Below, one piece after another: positions 1 to 8,162 of a stretch of DNA of 44,778 nt (within the stretch, counting starts at the first letter, position 1; each line of letters opens with the position of its first letter). The position numbers and the translations under genes are program-made. The DNA is taken from positions 1 through 44,778 of the forward strand of contig CAZXOC010000019.1 in the NCBI GenBank assembly GCA_964642165.1. Reading direction: 5' to 3'. This DNA comes from CAYRVX01 sp964642165 (lineage in GTDB: Bacteria > Planctomycetota > Phycisphaerae > SM23-33). Under the pieces are notes generated by a model. That model searched no databases. It saw only the letters and a program-made list of their open reading frames with translations, and had not been told where the DNA came from.

Positions 1-6
1 GGCGGG

Positions 7-1020
7 CTACTCGAAGAGGGTGGGCGTCTCGCCGCCGGGCTCGCCGAGCTTGCCGCTTCGCTTGTAGAGGCGGGTCTGGAGCTGGCGGTTGTAGGCGGTG
101 AAGCTGCTGGTGGCGTCGGGGTCGTTCTCGATGTTGTGGACGGTCATGAACATCTTCGCGTCCAGGTTGTCGAGGTAGTGGATGAAGTAGGCCTCGGGGA
201 TCATCGGCAGCTTGGGCGAGCCGTACTCGTGGACGCCGTGGTGGCTGAGGATGATGTGCTGGAGGAGGTCGAGGCTTCGCTGGGGGAACGGCTCGGAGGT
301 CTCGTCGGCCAGCTCGCGGGCCTTCTCGCCCAGCCAGACCGCCGCGATGGTGATGTGCCCGACGAGCATGCCGCGGTCGGTGTAGGTGATGCCGGTGCCG
401 GCGGCGAGCTCGGCGATCTTGCCGATGTCGTGGAGGAACGCGCCGGCGAGCACCAGGTCGGCGTTGAGCTTGGGGTACATCGGCAGGAGCTTCGTCGCGG
501 CGCGGACGACGTTGAGGGTGTGCTCCAGCAGCCCGCCGATGAAGGGGTGGTGCATCTGCATGGCCGCCGGGGCGCGCTGGAAGCCCTCGACGAAGCCGCG
601 GTCCTCGACGAACTTCTTGATCAGCAGGCGGAGGTGCCGGTCCTTGACGGCCCGGACGTGCTCGAGCAATTGCGACCACATCTGCTCCACGTCGCGCTGT
701 GTGACGGCCAGGAAGTCCTCCAGGTCGACCTTCTCGCGGGGGAAGGGCCGGCAGGCGTCGATGATGAACTGGAGGCTGCCGCGGTAGTCCTCGGCTCGGC
801 CCTTGACGTGGAGGAAGCCGTCGACGGGGATGGAGTTGAAGAAGCTCTCGCTGGCCTGCCACATTCGCGCGGGCAGTTGCCCGGTCTTGTCGGCGAGGGT
901 GCAGGTGATGTAGAGGTCGCCCTTGCGGGTGGTGCGCAGCTCCTTGCCGGTGACGAGGAAGACCTGGTCCAGCGTCTCGCCGGCCTTGATCTCGTTGACG
1001 AAGCGGCGCTGGGTTTCCAT
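7..1020 (-). CDS. YhaM-like 3'-5' exoribonuclease (OB-fold + HD domain)
   Basis: The 337-residue protein has an N-terminal OB-fold-like nucleic-acid binding region (about residues 19-90) and a C-terminal HD phosphohydrolase domain. Metal-binding candidates are H167 (LLEHTL), H197-D198 (FLHDIGK), H260-H261 (LSHHG) and D284/D287. This order and length are those of the YhaM family, which degrades RNA or ssDNA 3'-5' in the cytoplasm. I place the start at the ATG ending at 1020 because the residues after it begin the recognisable fold; a longer frame upstream runs through low-complexity Arg/Pro/Ala sequence and the proS promoter region. No Shine-Dalgarno sequence precedes this ATG, which fits the leaderless promoter described separately. 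It is divergent from proS and is probably a housekeeping gene unrelated to the polysaccharide locus. The exact substrate cannot be read from the sequence. Confidence 0.85.
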   Translation of the reverse strand: METQRRFVNEIKAGETLDQVFLVTGKELRTTRKGDLYITCTLADKTGQLPARMWQASESFFNSIPVDGFLHVKGRAEDYRGSLQFIIDACRPFPREKVDLEDFLAVTQRDVEQMWSQLLEHVRAVKDRHLRLLIKKFVEDRGFVEGFQRAPAAMQMHHPFIGGLLEHTLNVVRAATKLLPMYPKLNADLVLAGAFLHDIGKIAELAAGTGITYTDRGMLVGHITIAAVWLGEKARELADETSEPFPQRSLDLLQHIILSHHGVHEYGSPKLPMIPEAYFIHYLDNLDAKMFMTVHNIENDPDATSSFTAYNRQLQTRLYKRSGKLGEPGGETPTLFE

Positions 1021-1028
1021 GGCCGGGG

Positions 1029-1056
1029 AGTCTACCGCGCGGCGGCGACCTTGCAA
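1029..1056 (-). promoter_or_regulatory. Predicted leaderless promoter of the YhaM-like gene
   Basis: On the minus strand TTGCAA (1056-1051) and TAGACT (1034-1029) are separated by 16 bp. Only 8 nt (CCCCGGCC) lie between the -10 box and the ATG, so transcription should start at or within a base or two of the start codon. The missing ribosome binding site agrees with this. The -35 hexamer is self-complementary and is shared with the opposite promoter. Confidence 0.5.
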
Positions 1057-1079
1057 AGCGGGGATTCGGCGGCTATAAG
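1051..1079 (+). promoter_or_regulatory. Predicted sigma-70-type promoter of proS
   Basis: TTGCAA (1051-1056), a 17-bp spacer and TATAAG (1074-1079) stand about 78 nt before the proS ATG. The hexamers match the consensus at four and five of six positions. The -35 box is the same palindrome used by the divergent gene, so the two promoters probably compete for polymerase. Confidence 0.55.
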
Positions 1080-1156
1080 CGACCGGCCGGGACGCGCCCC
1101 CCGGCCATGGGCGGCCGGGGCTCGGCGCTGCGGCGTCCGTGCGGAAAGACGAGCCC

Positions 1157-2896
1157 ATGCGCTACAGCCAGTTGTTCATCCCGACCGTCAAGGAGGTCCC
1201 TGCCGAGGCGGAGGTGCCCTCCCACCAGTTGATGATCCGCGCCGGGTTCATCCGGAGGCTCGCCAGCGGCACCTACACGTACCTGCCGCTCGGGTGGCGC
1301 GTGCTGCGGAAGATCATGGAGATCGTCCGCCAGGAGATGGACGCCGCCGGCGCGCAGGAGATCTCCGTGCCGATCCTTCAGCCCATCGAGCTCTGGCAGC
1401 AGAGCGGGCGCGACGCCGACTACGGCGAGAACCTCTGCAAGCTGACCGACCGCCACGGGCGCGTCAGCGCCCTGGCCCCGACGGCCGAGGAAGTCTTCAC
1501 CTCCCTCGTCGCCGACGAGGTCGCCAGCTACAAGCAGCTCCCGATCAACCTCTACCAGATCAACACGAAGTTCCGCGACGAATTCCGCCCGCGCTTCGGC
1601 GTGCTTCGCAGCCGCGAGTTCATCATGAAGGACGCCTACAGCTTCGACGCCGACCAGGCCGGGCTGGACGAGTCCTACCGGAAGATGCACGACGCCTACT
1701 GCCGCATCTTCGACCGCTGCGGGCTGGAGTACGTCGCCGTCTGGGCCGAGAGCGGCGAGATGGGCGGCTCCGGCTCCCAGCAGTTCACCGTGCCTTGCGA
1801 GACCGGCGAGGACGTCATCGTGGCGGCCGGGGACGGCAGCTACGCCGCCAACCTCCAGAAAGCGGCGGTCGATCCCCCGGCCGAGACGCCCCCCCGCCCG
1901 GACGACGCGCCCGCCATGGAGCCTGTCCACACGCCGGGCGTCGGCAGCATCGAGGCCGTCTGCGAGTTCCTGGACACGCGCCCGGAGGAGATGATCAAGA
2001 CGCTGATCTACACGGCCGGCGGCGAGCCGGTCGCGGCGTTGGTTCGGGGCGATCACGGCCTCAACGAGGAGAAGCTCACGCAGGCGGTCGGCGGGAAGCA
2101 CGTCGAGTTGGCGGACGAGGAGACGATCCGCCGGGTCTCGGGTGCGGAGGTGGGCTTCGCCGGCCCGATGGACATGGTCGGAAAGGTCGCCCTGCTGCTG
2201 GTCGATCCGTGGGTGGCGGCGATGCCGACGGGCGTGGCCGGCGCCAACAGGACGGACCACCACGTCCGCAACGTCGTGCCCGGGCGGGACTTCCCGCTGG
2301 CCGGCGAGACCGTGCGCGTCCTCGACATCCGCGACGCCGTCCCGGGCGATACGTACGAGGGCAAGAAACTGACCTTCAAGCGAGGGATCGAGGTCGGCCA
2401 GATCTTCAAGCTCGGCGCCAAGTACAGCAAGGCGCTCGGGGCGACGTTCCTCGACGACGAGGACCGGGAGCGCCCCTGCCTGATGGGGTGCTACGGGATC
2501 GGCATCAACCGGATCTTCGCGGCCGCGATCGAGCTCGGCCACGACGACGGCGGCTGCATCCTGCCGGTCGGCATCGCGCCGTTCGAGGTGGAGGTGCTGC
2601 CGCTGAACAACGACCGGGAGGCGGTCGTCGGCGAGGCCCGGCGGATCCACGACGAGCTCGGCGCCGCCGGCGTCGAGGTGCTGCTGGACGACCGCGCCGT
2701 CCGCCCGGGCGTGAAGTTCAAGGACGCCGACCTGATCGGCATCCCGCTGCGGGTGGTGGTCGGCGAGCGCGGGCTCAAGACCGGGCAGGTCGAGCTCAAG
2801 CGCCGCACGGACGAGCAGCCCGCGCTCGTGGGCGCCGCCGACGCCGTGGGCGCTGCGCGCCGGATCCTCGACGAGATGAAGCAGCAGGGGCCCTGA
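1157..2896 (+). CDS. proS: Prolyl-tRNA synthetase, bacterial type
   Basis: ProS attaches proline to tRNA-Pro in the cytoplasm. The 579-residue product has the bacterial ProRS layout: a class II catalytic core with the motif 2 segment FRDEFRPRFG followed by RSREFIMKDAYSFD; a YbaK-like editing insertion at roughly residues 225-390, beginning near TPGVGSIEAV; the motif 3 segment GIGINRIFAA; and a C-terminal anticodon-binding domain. Length is normal for the long, editing-competent form. I chose the ATG at 1157 (MRYSQLF), the conserved family start, rather than an ATG six codons upstream; GGAAAG lies 7-12 nt before it. The acyltransferase gene follows after only 6 nt, so the two are probably cotranscribed from the promoter at 1051-1079. 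Confidence 0.96.
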   Translation: MRYSQLFIPTVKEVPAEAEVPSHQLMIRAGFIRRLASGTYTYLPLGWRVLRKIMEIVRQEMDAAGAQEISVPILQPIELWQQSGRDADYGENLCKLTDRHGRVSALAPTAEEVFTSLVADEVASYKQLPINLYQINTKFRDEFRPRFGVLRSREFIMKDAYSFDADQAGLDESYRKMHDAYCRIFDRCGLEYVAVWAESGEMGGSGSQQFTVPCETGEDVIVAAGDGSYAANLQKAAVDPPAETPPRPDDAPAMEPVHTPGVGSIEAVCEFLDTRPEEMIKTLIYTAGGEPVAALVRGDHGLNEEKLTQAVGGKHVELADEETIRRVSGAEVGFAGPMDMVGKVALLLVDPWVAAMPTGVAGANRTDHHVRNVVPGRDFPLAGETVRVLDIRDAVPGDTYEGKKLTFKRGIEVGQIFKLGAKYSKALGATFLDDEDRERPCLMGCYGIGINRIFAAAIELGHDDGGCILPVGIAPFEVEVLPLNNDREAVVGEARRIHDELGAAGVEVLLDDRAVRPGVKFKDADLIGIPLRVVVGERGLKTGQVELKRRTDEQPALVGAADAVGAARRILDEMKQQGP

Positions 2897-2902
2897 AGGT
2901 CC

Positions 2903-3856
2903 GTGGCCAAGCCGCGAAACAAGGTCCTCGACTCCCTCCAGTATCTCGGCCTGCGCGTGTTCGAGATGGTCGTCCACATGTTCGACGTGGAGACGAACTA
3001 CCGCACGTGCCGGGCGATCTGCCACGCGATCTGGTGGCTCGGGCGGCGCTGGTCGAAGGCGGCCCGCTTCGAGCAGCGCGCCTGCGCCCACCTGCGCCGG
3101 AGCTTCCCCGACTGGCCCGAGGAGGACATCCAGCGCGTCGCCAAGGCCAGCCTGCGGAACTTCCTCTACGTGGGGCTGGAGGTGCTGTTCACCACGAGGC
3201 TCATCACGCCGGCCCGCTGGCGACGCCACGTCACGCTGGAGAACCAGGCCGAGAACATCCGCCTCATGCTCCGCCGGGACCGCCCGCTGGTCTACGTGAC
3301 CGGGCACTTCGGCAACTGGGAGGTCGTCGGCTACACGATGGCGGCGCTGGGCTTTCCGAACGTGGCCGTCGCCCGCCCGCTCGACAACCCCCTCGTCAGC
3401 CGCTACATCTACGGCATCCGGCAGAAGCGCGGGCTGACCATCCTCGACAAGAAGGGCATCGCCCGGCGGGCGGCCGACCTGCTCGAGGGCAACGGCTCGC
3501 TGAGCTTCATCGCCGACCAGGACGCCGGGCGCAAGGGCTGCTTCGTGGACTTCTTCGGCCGCAAGGCCAGCACCTACAAGTCGATCGCGCTGCTGGCGAT
3601 GCGCTACGAGGCGCCCGTCCTCGTGGGCTACGGTCGCCGGCTCGACGAGGGCTTCCACTTCGCGATCGGCATCCAGCGGATCATCCACCCGCGCGAGTGG
3701 GCCGGGAGGGACGATCCCATGACCTGGCTCACGCAGGAGTACACGTCGGTCCTCGAGCAGGCCATCCGCACCGCGCCGGAGCAGTACCTCTGGACGCACC
3801 GCCGGTGGAAACACCGCCCGAAGGGCGAGCCCCAGCCGGCGGACGGCATCGCGTGA
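2903..3856 (+). CDS. LpxL/HtrB-family lysophospholipid/lipid A acyltransferase
   Basis: This 317-residue protein belongs to the lipid A biosynthesis acyltransferase family (LpxL/LpxM/HtrB), which moves a fatty acyl chain from acyl-ACP onto a lipid acceptor at the inner membrane. The catalytic HX4E motif is H135-FGNW-E140. Further family blocks are visible at FIADQDAGRKG and FFGRKAS, which normally line the acceptor site. The start is GTG at 2903, just after proS; AAGGT lies a few bases upstream. The acceptor could be a lipid A precursor or another lipid, because LpxL-like proteins also occur in organisms with reduced LPS pathways. It is likely cotranscribed with proS and has no obvious tie to the exopolysaccharide genes. 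Confidence 0.85.
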   Translation: MAKPRNKVLDSLQYLGLRVFEMVVHMFDVETNYRTCRAICHAIWWLGRRWSKAARFEQRACAHLRRSFPDWPEEDIQRVAKASLRNFLYVGLEVLFTTRLITPARWRRHVTLENQAENIRLMLRRDRPLVYVTGHFGNWEVVGYTMAALGFPNVAVARPLDNPLVSRYIYGIRQKRGLTILDKKGIARRAADLLEGNGSLSFIADQDAGRKGCFVDFFGRKASTYKSIALLAMRYEAPVLVGYGRRLDEGFHFAIGIQRIIHPREWAGRDDPMTWLTQEYTSVLEQAIRTAPEQYLWTHRRWKHRPKGEPQPADGIA

Positions 3857-3878
3857 GGCGTCCGGACCCCGGGCGGCG

Positions 3879-3908
3879 TTGACCGGCCCGCGACGCGGGG
3901 CGTAGACT
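3879..3908 (+). promoter_or_regulatory. Predicted promoter of the VanZ-like membrane protein gene
   Basis: TTGACC (3879-3884), an 18-bp GC-rich spacer and TAGACT (3903-3908) lie 37 nt before the ATG at 3946. The -35 box matches TTGACA at five of six positions. The same TAGACT -10 box occurs before the YhaM-like gene, which supports it as a genuine motif in this genome. Confidence 0.55.
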
Positions 3909-3945
3909 GCCCCGACCGCGTCACGGACGACAAGGCGGCGACGGC

Positions 3946-5526
3946 ATGGCGATCCCGGTTGGGACCACATCCCGGCAGCTCGAATGGCTCGCGCGATGGG
4001 TGCTGGCCGGCGTGGTGACCCTCGGCGCGCTGACGTGGTGGTGGCCGGGGTACCCCAGTTGGGGGACCGCCGCCATGGGGCTGCTGGCGGTGCTGAGCGT
4101 CTGGCTGCTGTGGCGGACGGTCTCGGCCAGGCGGGACGTGCCCGGCCATCCCATCCATCTCGTGCTGGCCGTGCCGTGCCTCATCCTGGCGTACCACTTC
4201 GTCCAGAGGGGGCTGACCGGCGGCGCCGACGCCCACCGCGCCCTCGCCGGGACGCTGGACGTCTCCATGATCACCGGCTTCGTGCTGCTGGCGCTGGGCG
4301 TGATGCTCTCCCAGAGCCTCCTCCCGCGGGCCGCACGCCACGTCGCCGTCTTGGGGGTCTGCGGCGGGGCGATGATGGTCGGCCCGGCCGCCGCCATGGC
4401 CTGGGGCCGAACCGAGCCGGCCCACACCGCCCTGGCCATGCTGGGCTTCGCCGGCGTGGGGGTGTGGCTGTCGATGCTGTGGGGCGCGGCCCCGCCGGAG
4501 GGCCCGCCCGAGCCCGGGCCGACAGGGGGCCGCCGCCTGCCGCGGATCGCCTGCCTCGGCGTTGCCGCGCTCGCCGCGGGCGCGCTGGCCGTCGTGGCGC
4601 CCCTCCCGGCGGTGCTGATGGCCGGGATCGTCGGTGCGGCGCTGCTGCTGGCGGGGCTGCTGTTCGCCCGGCGGCGGGGGCTTCTGCTGGCCGCCGGCGG
4701 CGGGCTGGCGATCGCGGTGGGGGCGACCCTGTCCCTGGTGGACTGGCTCCGCCACGCGCTGCTGGGCGTCCTGCGGCAGGCGCAGCAGGCGCACTGGCTG
4801 GGCAGCGGGGAGGAGGCCTTCCGGCACGTATCGGCCGGCGACGGCGGCGTGGTCGTCCTGGCGGGGGCCGTCGGGTGGCTCGGCGCGGCGGTCTTCGTGG
4901 TCGGCCTGGCCGCCTGCATCGCCTGGCTGATGGTCCGCGCACCGCGCGGCGGGGTCGATCCGGCCCGGGTCGTGCTCTGGGCCGCGGCCGCCGGCGCGGT
5001 GGGCGCGGCGCTGCTGGCGCCGGGCGGGATGTTCATCCCCGGCGTCGTCCTGGCGGCGGCGTTCGTCTGGGGGCTGCTGCCGACGATGCTGGGGTGCAAG
5101 GAGTCGGCCCGGTCCGGCGGCTACCTGCTGGCGGCCATGGTGGTCCTCGGCCTGCTGGCGGCGGTCTCGCAGCGGGGCGGGGGGCTGCTGGGCTGGTCGT
5201 TGGCGGCCCTGGGCGGCGGCGATGCCCTCGCCCACGCCGTGATGGGCTTCCTGCTGGCGATGCTGCTGGCGTGGCTGCTCGGGGCGGAGAGGCCCTGGCT
5301 GGGGCTGGTCGGCATCGTGCTGGCGGGCCTGGTCGGCGGGCTGGGCGAAGCCGTGCAGTATGCCCTCGGGACGCGGACGGCGGAGCTGCGGGACTGGATG
5401 AACCACGGCATCGGCTGTGCCGCCGCCGCGCTGCCCTACCTCCTGTGCATGGGCGCGCGGTGGTGCGAGTCGCCGGACGTCAGGCCCAGCCAGGCCGAGG
5501 TGTCCGAGGCACACCCGCGGCGGTGA
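3946..5526 (+). CDS. Polytopic membrane protein with VanZ-like C-terminal domain
   Basis: The 526-residue protein is almost entirely hydrophobic, with roughly a dozen predicted membrane spans. The last ~110 residues contain LGEAVQYALGTRTAELRD and then DWMNHGIG, the E/Q, R, D and N-x-x-G pattern of VanZ-like domains. A mid-protein segment (WLGSGEEAFRHV, followed by more helices) loosely recalls the loop of O-antigen ligase/polymerase proteins. VanZ-like proteins often stand in envelope glycan loci, but their chemistry is poorly defined. The gene has its own predicted promoter and converges on the nucleotide-sugar dehydrogenase with a 16-bp gap. I infer an envelope or polysaccharide role. It could be a divergent polymerase or ligase, and no catalytic residue can be assigned. 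Confidence 0.6.
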   Translation: MAIPVGTTSRQLEWLARWVLAGVVTLGALTWWWPGYPSWGTAAMGLLAVLSVWLLWRTVSARRDVPGHPIHLVLAVPCLILAYHFVQRGLTGGADAHRALAGTLDVSMITGFVLLALGVMLSQSLLPRAARHVAVLGVCGGAMMVGPAAAMAWGRTEPAHTALAMLGFAGVGVWLSMLWGAAPPEGPPEPGPTGGRRLPRIACLGVAALAAGALAVVAPLPAVLMAGIVGAALLLAGLLFARRRGLLLAAGGGLAIAVGATLSLVDWLRHALLGVLRQAQQAHWLGSGEEAFRHVSAGDGGVVVLAGAVGWLGAAVFVVGLAACIAWLMVRAPRGGVDPARVVLWAAAAGAVGAALLAPGGMFIPGVVLAAAFVWGLLPTMLGCKESARSGGYLLAAMVVLGLLAAVSQRGGGLLGWSLAALGGGDALAHAVMGFLLAMLLAWLLGAERPWLGLVGIVLAGLVGGLGEAVQYALGTRTAELRDWMNHGIGCAAAALPYLLCMGARWCESPDVRPSQAEVSEAHPRR

Positions 5527-5542
5527 CGCGACGGGGCCGCCG

Positions 5543-6859
5543 CTACGCCCGCACGACGGCCTTCCGGCCGCGCCGGATGTCCTTCGTGGCGTTGCGGGTG
5601 TCGACGACGAGCTGGGCGTGGTCCACGATGAACTGGTAGTCGTAGGCCGTGTGGTCCGTGCTGATCAGGACCGCGTCGTAGCCGGCGAGGGCCTTGGCCG
5701 TGAGCTTCCTGGAGTCCATCCTCAGGTCGTGCTCGCGCGTCTTGGGCGCCTTGGGGATGTGCGGGTCGTTGTAGTCGACCTTCGCGCCCTTCTCCTGGAG
5801 CAGCTCGATCAGCTCCAGCGAGGGGCTCTCCCGCATGTCGTCGACGTCGCGCTTGTAGGCCAGCCCCAGCACCAGGACCCGCGAGCCCTTCAGCGCCTTG
5901 CCGCGCTCGTTGAGGGCCTCCATCACCTTGCCGACGACATAGCGCGGCATGGAGACGTTGACCTCGCCGGCCAGCTCGATGAACCGCGTGGTCATGTCGT
6001 ACTGCCGGGCCTTCCACGACAGGTAGAACGGGTCGATGGGAATGCAGTGCCCCCCCAGCCCGGGCCCGGGGTAGAAGGGCATGAACCCGAAGGGCTTGGT
6101 GGACGCGGCGCGGATGACCTCCCAGACGTCGATCCCCATGCGGTCGAAGAGGATCTTCAGCTCGTTGACCAGGGCGATGTTCACGCAGCGGAAGGTGTTC
6201 TCGAGGATCTTGCACGCCTCGGCGGCCTCGCAGCTCGACACCGACACGACGTTGTCCACCGCGATCCGGTAGCAGGCCGCGGCCACCTTGCGCGAGTCGC
6301 GGTCGTAGCCGCCGACGACCTTCGGGATCGTCTTCGTGGTGTAGTTGGTCCGCCCGGGGTCCTCGCGCTCGGGGGAGTAGGCGAGGTAGAAGTCCCGGCC
6401 GACCTTCAGCCCGGACTGCTCGAGGATGGGCAGCATGACCTCGCGGGTCGTCCCGGGGTAGGTGGTGGACTCGAGGATGACGAGCTGCCCCTTGCGGAGG
6501 CGCTGGGCGATCGCGCGCGCGGTGGCCTCGACGTAGGTCATGTCCGGCTCGCGCATCCGGGTCAGGGGCGTCGGCACGCAGATGAGGATGCAGTCGGGCT
6601 CGGCGAGGCGGTCGAAGTCCGTGGTGGGCTCGAAGCGCCCCGAGTGGATCATCTCGCCGATCAGGTCGCCGGGGATGTGCTCGATGTAGCTTCGCCCGGC
6701 CTGGAGGGCCTTGACCTTGCCTGCGTCCACGTCGAAGCCGACGACCCTCGCGCCGCCGCGGGTGAACTCCCGCACGAGGGGCAGGCCGACGTAGCCCAGC
6801 CCGACCACGCCGATGAGGGCCTCCCTGGACTCGATCTTGCCCAGAAGCTGCTGTGTCAT
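5543..6859 (-). CDS. wbpA: UDP-N-acetyl-D-glucosamine 6-dehydrogenase (WbpA/Ugd family)
   Basis: This enzyme oxidises C6 of a UDP-sugar in two NAD+-dependent steps. The 438-residue protein has the Rossmann motif GLGYVG at 20-25, the central segment ESTTYPGTT near 130-138, and the catalytic cysteine in GGHCIPIDP (C272). The context YIEHIPGDLI after the first fold resembles WbpA-type UDP-GlcNAc dehydrogenases more than UDP-glucose dehydrogenases. The ATG at 6859 is chosen because AAAGGAG lies 6-7 nt upstream; a longer frame lacks such a site. In context it supplies UDP-GlcNAcA to the WbpB-, WbpE- and WbpD-like enzymes encoded downstream on the other strand. Substrate assignment rests on family resemblance and neighbours; UDP-ManNAc is the main alternative. 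Confidence 0.85.
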   Translation of the reverse strand: MTQQLLGKIESREALIGVVGLGYVGLPLVREFTRGGARVVGFDVDAGKVKALQAGRSYIEHIPGDLIGEMIHSGRFEPTTDFDRLAEPDCILICVPTPLTRMREPDMTYVEATARAIAQRLRKGQLVILESTTYPGTTREVMLPILEQSGLKVGRDFYLAYSPEREDPGRTNYTTKTIPKVVGGYDRDSRKVAAACYRIAVDNVVSVSSCEAAEACKILENTFRCVNIALVNELKILFDRMGIDVWEVIRAASTKPFGFMPFYPGPGLGGHCIPIDPFYLSWKARQYDMTTRFIELAGEVNVSMPRYVVGKVMEALNERGKALKGSRVLVLGLAYKRDVDDMRESPSLELIELLQEKGAKVDYNDPHIPKAPKTREHDLRMDSRKLTAKALAGYDAVLISTDHTAYDYQFIVDHAQLVVDTRNATKDIRRGRKAVVRA

Positions 6860-7096
6860 GGAGCACTCCTTTGGACCGGCGAGCGCTGCCGCCGCCGGCC
6901 GACGAGGACGTATCCTACACGATCGCCCGCGGTTCGAGCAGCCCGGCTGCAAAGGGCCGGCCTCGTCCGCCGGGCCCCCCGGGCGGTCCGTCGAGATACT
7001 TATCGGCGCAAAAACGCCTTATCTGCTGGCAAGATCCCCGCGCCGCCGCGAGAATGTCGAATGCCGCCCGGAGGTTCGGCCGAAGTATCTTCCGGA

Positions 7097-7115
7097 CGGC
7101 TGGATTCGCCAGCCG
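7097..7115. promoter_or_regulatory. Hairpin in the divergent intergenic region 6860-7146
   Basis: CGGCTGG (7097-7103) and CCAGCCG (7109-7115) form a perfect 7-bp stem with loop ATTCG, ending 31 nt before the epimerase ATG. The same 287-bp divergent region has a second short inverted repeat around 7003-7018 (GGCG and CGCC around an A-rich loop, flanked by TTAT on both sides). A TAGGAT-like -10 for the dehydrogenase lies on the minus strand near 6912-6917, without a convincing -35. No T-run follows the stem, so a terminator is unlikely. Confidence 0.35.
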
Positions 7116-7146
7116 CGGCACTGCTGGCAGGAAAGGCGCAGTTCCT

Positions 7147-8091
7147 ATGGCCAAGTACGTCGTGACGGGGGGCGCGGGCTTCATCGGCTCGAACCTCGTT
7201 CGCCACATCCTGCACCAGGGACACGAGGCCGTCGTCCTGGACAACTTCGCCACCGGCAAGCGGGAGAACCTCGCCGACGTGGCGGATCGGATCGACCTGA
7301 TCGAGGGCGACATCCGCGACCGCCACGCCGTGGACCGCGCCCTGAGCGGCTGCGCGGCCATCTTCCACCAGGCCGCCCTCGGCTCCGTGCCCCGCAGCGT
7401 CGACGACCCCGTCACCAGCCACGACGTCAACGTCAACGGGACGATCACGGTGCTGGAGGCCGCCCGGTCCGCCGGGATCAAGCGGATTGTATTCGCCGCC
7501 TCCTCTAGTGCTTACGGCGATCAGGAGCGCTCGCCCAAGCGCGAGACCATGCCGCCGATGCCGATCAGCCCCTACGCGGCCAGCAAGATCGCCTGCGAGG
7601 GCTACATGCAGGGCTACGCGGCCGCCTTCGGCCTCGAAACGGTCTCGCTGCGGTACTTCAACGTCTTCGGGCCCTACCAGGACCCCGCCGGACCCTACGC
7701 CGCCGTCATCCCCGCCTTCGTCACTCGCCTGCTCCGCGGTCAGAGGCCCGTCGTCTTCGGCGACGGCGAGCAGAGCCGCGACTTCTGCTACATCGACAAC
7801 ACCTGCCACGCCAACTGGCTGGCCGCCCATGCCCCGGCGGAGGCCTGCGACGGCAGGCCGATCAACATCGCCTGCGGCCGCAAGGCCAGCCTGAACCAGA
7901 TCCTCCAGCGGCTCGGCGAGCTCCTGGGTGTGGAGGTCGCCCCGGAGTACCGCGACGTCCGCGCCGGGGACGTCAAGCACTCGCTGGCCGACGTCTCGCT
8001 GGCCCGGGAGAGGATCGGCTACGAGCCCCAGGTGCACTTCGAGGAGGGCCTGGCCAAGGCGATCGGCTGGTATCGCGAGAACCTGGGCTGA
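7147..8091 (+). CDS. WbpP-like UDP-GlcNAc/UDP-GlcNAcA 4-epimerase (extended SDR)
   Basis: NAD-dependent C4-epimerase of the extended short-chain dehydrogenase family, 314 residues. The cofactor motif is G8-GAG-F-I-G14 and the catalytic set is S120/S121 with Y143-xxx-K147 (SPYAASK). The AASSSAYGD and SPYAASK blocks resemble WbpP/TviC-type 4-epimerases of UDP-N-acetylated sugars more than classical GalE. The ATG at 7147 follows AGGAAAGG by about 9 nt; an upstream in-frame extension is low-complexity and overlaps the regulatory region. It probably provides a galacto-configured donor (UDP-GalNAc or UDP-GalNAcA) for the same polysaccharide. It could alternatively be a UDP-glucuronate epimerase; specificity cannot be decided by eye. 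Confidence 0.8.
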   Translation: MAKYVVTGGAGFIGSNLVRHILHQGHEAVVLDNFATGKRENLADVADRIDLIEGDIRDRHAVDRALSGCAAIFHQAALGSVPRSVDDPVTSHDVNVNGTITVLEAARSAGIKRIVFAASSSAYGDQERSPKRETMPPMPISPYAASKIACEGYMQGYAAAFGLETVSLRYFNVFGPYQDPAGPYAAVIPAFVTRLLRGQRPVVFGDGEQSRDFCYIDNTCHANWLAAHAPAEACDGRPINIACGRKASLNQILQRLGELLGVEVAPEYRDVRAGDVKHSLADVSLARERIGYEPQVHFEEGLAKAIGWYRENLG

Positions 8092-8162
8092 GGCGGGCTC
8101 GTCCCCGGGGTCGGCCGGGACGCGGCGGCGCCCGCACGAGCGACAGCGATGGAGAACAGACG

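Noticed and set aside
136..3882. A 1,248-residue open frame on the plus strand across three genes
   Set aside because: It is antisense to the YhaM-like gene and out of frame with proS and the acyltransferase gene. Its product is low-complexity Arg/Pro/Ala sequence, as expected from high-GC third-position bias.
1073..3970. A 965-residue open frame on the minus strand opposite proS
   Set aside because: It is a compositional shadow of the coding strand, with no recognisable domain and no ribosome site.
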